A stretch of 64,000 bases of DNA, taken from NCBI GenBank assembly GCA_037176725.1, contig JAZBRS010000060.1, positions 51,302,001 to 51,366,000 of the forward strand, in the 5' to 3' direction. The DNA is from Posidonia oceanica. Lineage: Eukaryota; Streptophyta; Magnoliopsida; Alismatales; Posidoniaceae. Within the stretch, counting starts at the first letter, position 1; each line of letters starts with the position of its first letter. Under the pieces are notes generated by a model. It saw nothing but the letters and a program-made list of their open reading frames with translations, searched no databases and was not told the origin of the DNA. Made by a program: the position numbers and the translations under genes. Positions 62,991 to 64,000 of this stretch are shown piece after piece.

Positions 62991-64000
62991 TCTCATTCTC
63001 AGCTCGAGACGAGGCCTCAGCTTTGCAAAACATAGCCTTTGGCTGCATGTGGGTAGCAGAAGCGTTGGATGTAGCTTTATAGCCTCCATCTTAATTCCTC
63101 AGGGACCAGCTACCGCTATTGACACTCTTGGGTTGATTTTTCTTTTCCCCTCTTGAGTGATCGGAGTTGCATCTAGCCTGCCAGGGAAGTAGAGTTATTG
63201 TTTGCACAAGGGATTGGAGCGTGTTGCTTCGCTCAGAAGGTGGGGCCAGGTCCTCCTGATAATGTTTCCCGTGCAGTTGGCGATGTGGTGCTTGGAGTTG
63301 AAAGTTGAGGGGGCTTCGATGCTTGTCCGAGTCACTCCTCTCATGGGCATCTTCTTTCTTCAACTTCTTTCTTCATTTTTCTTTTCTGCCCAGCATGCAT
63401 ATCTTGTCATCATATTTTTTGCTCACATGATCTCAATTCTTTTGGATATGCATGTCTTCGCCCTCTTGGGGTTGTGGTCCCGGATGAGGCGTTAAGAGTT
63501 CGACTGGTTGGTATACACCTTTAGCCTCTATTGTGTGTATAGGTAGCCTCTGGCTATGCTCTACTCTACTTTGGTCCTCTCCATGTCTGGTGGACTCTCT
63601 TGATTGGATTGACCTCACTTTTCGAGTTTTGAGCTCAGCAAGATGCTCTGTTTTGCTCTAAGCCTCACTCTGTAGCCACATGCAATGAGATGGTGCTGCT
63701 CAGGTTAGTTCTGCCTGAGATTGTCGATGCTTGACATCCTCTCAACGCTGCTTGTTTGTCCAAAGCCAAGTTTTTTATTATACAAATGTTTGTGGGTTTT
63801 GTATGTTTTAGAAAAGGAAGGGACAAACATATTTTTGGGTTTTTGCATTTGTTTTGTATTTTTATGGTCTTCCGAGTTTATGAAAACATAAAAAGGAAAA
63901 ACCAGTAGAAGGGAAAACATGTTTTTGTTGTTTGTTTGTTTTTTTTTTTTTGTTTTTTTTTTTTGGGTGTTTTCCAAGATGCAAGAAATGATATATACAT
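62991..64000 (-). other. D/E-specific module in element E
   Basis: Reverse complement of 3250-4343 in D, with scattered differences. It includes the GGAATTAAGATGGAGGCTAT word, the TGCATATCCAAAAGAATTGAG word, and the A/T-rich homopolymer part at the window edge. It continues beyond 64000 toward gag. Confidence 0.8.

Larger units (their letters stand above)
57528..64000 (-). mobile_element. Element E: 3' part of a non-autonomous Tat-lineage element
   Basis: Minus-strand element whose 3' LTR (57528-60332) is on the left. The interior continues off the right edge. From right to left: D/E module (64000-62990), DUF7745-like tail with an internal duplication (62990-62606), 3' block, 48-bp array, 3' UTR, PPT hairpin, LTR. 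Protease to integrase and most of the DUF7745-like ORF are missing. The module joins the ORF tail directly. The left flank GGTAG (57523-57527) would be one TSD copy. Confidence 0.88.

Overview
This window is plant nuclear DNA made almost entirely of nested, decayed LTR retrotransposons. I see no convincing host gene, rRNA, tRNA or CRISPR array. The kind of host follows from the element types: Ty3/gypsy elements of the Tat/Ogre lineage (two RNase H domains, tRNA-Arg-type primer site, a plant-mobile-domain-like extra ORF) and a Sirevirus-like Ty1/copia element. Both are typical of flowering plants, probably one with a large, repeat-rich genome. The species cannot be told from this sequence.

Layout. 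1-4343: 5' part of a plus-strand Tat element (D) with leader, broken gag, and a 1.1-kb module in place of pol. 4344-4425: tail-to-tail junction. 4426-15569 and 38205-44047: minus-strand Tat element A, lacking its 3' end and split by element B. 15570-38204: complete minus-strand Tat element B (22.6 kb, 3.35-kb LTRs, TSD GATAG) inserted in the gag of A. 44048-45345: gag-protease fragment of a Tekay/Del-like chromovirus (F), into whose protease A inserted. 45346-57527: degenerate LTR-like and tandem-repeat DNA, interrupted by H (50441-55297), a small Sirevirus-like element with only gag and a perfect TSD GTTAC. 57528-64000: 3' LTR and 3' half of a minus-strand Tat element (E) of the same pol-less type as D.

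The autonomous Tat plan, read from A and B on the minus strand, is: LTR, tRNA-Arg-type PBS, leader, gag, protease, long low-complexity linker, RT, RNase H1 with a lost active-site Asp, second (archaeal-type) RNase H, integrase, a spacer, a separate plant-mobile-domain/DUF7745-like ORF, a 3' array of near-palindromic repeats, a conserved hairpin beside the PPT, and the LTR. In B the 386-codon DUF7745-like ORF is uninterrupted, while the polyprotein has many nonsense codons. D and E form a non-autonomous pair. D keeps leader and gag. E keeps the tail of the DUF7745-like ORF and the 3' cis elements. Both carry the shared module where protease to integrase should be, so any movement would need proteins from A/B-like relatives.

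The points most worth following are: the DUF7745-like ORF and its remnant in the pol-less family; periodic dyad-symmetric modules in the LTRs; fast-changing repeat tracts in the protease-RT linker; nonsense codons shared by A and B, mostly of CAG-to-TAG type; the conserved PPT hairpin; and TCGG...ACCGA palindromes that recur in two unrelated elements. All identities, ages and percentages are by eye; nothing was computed.
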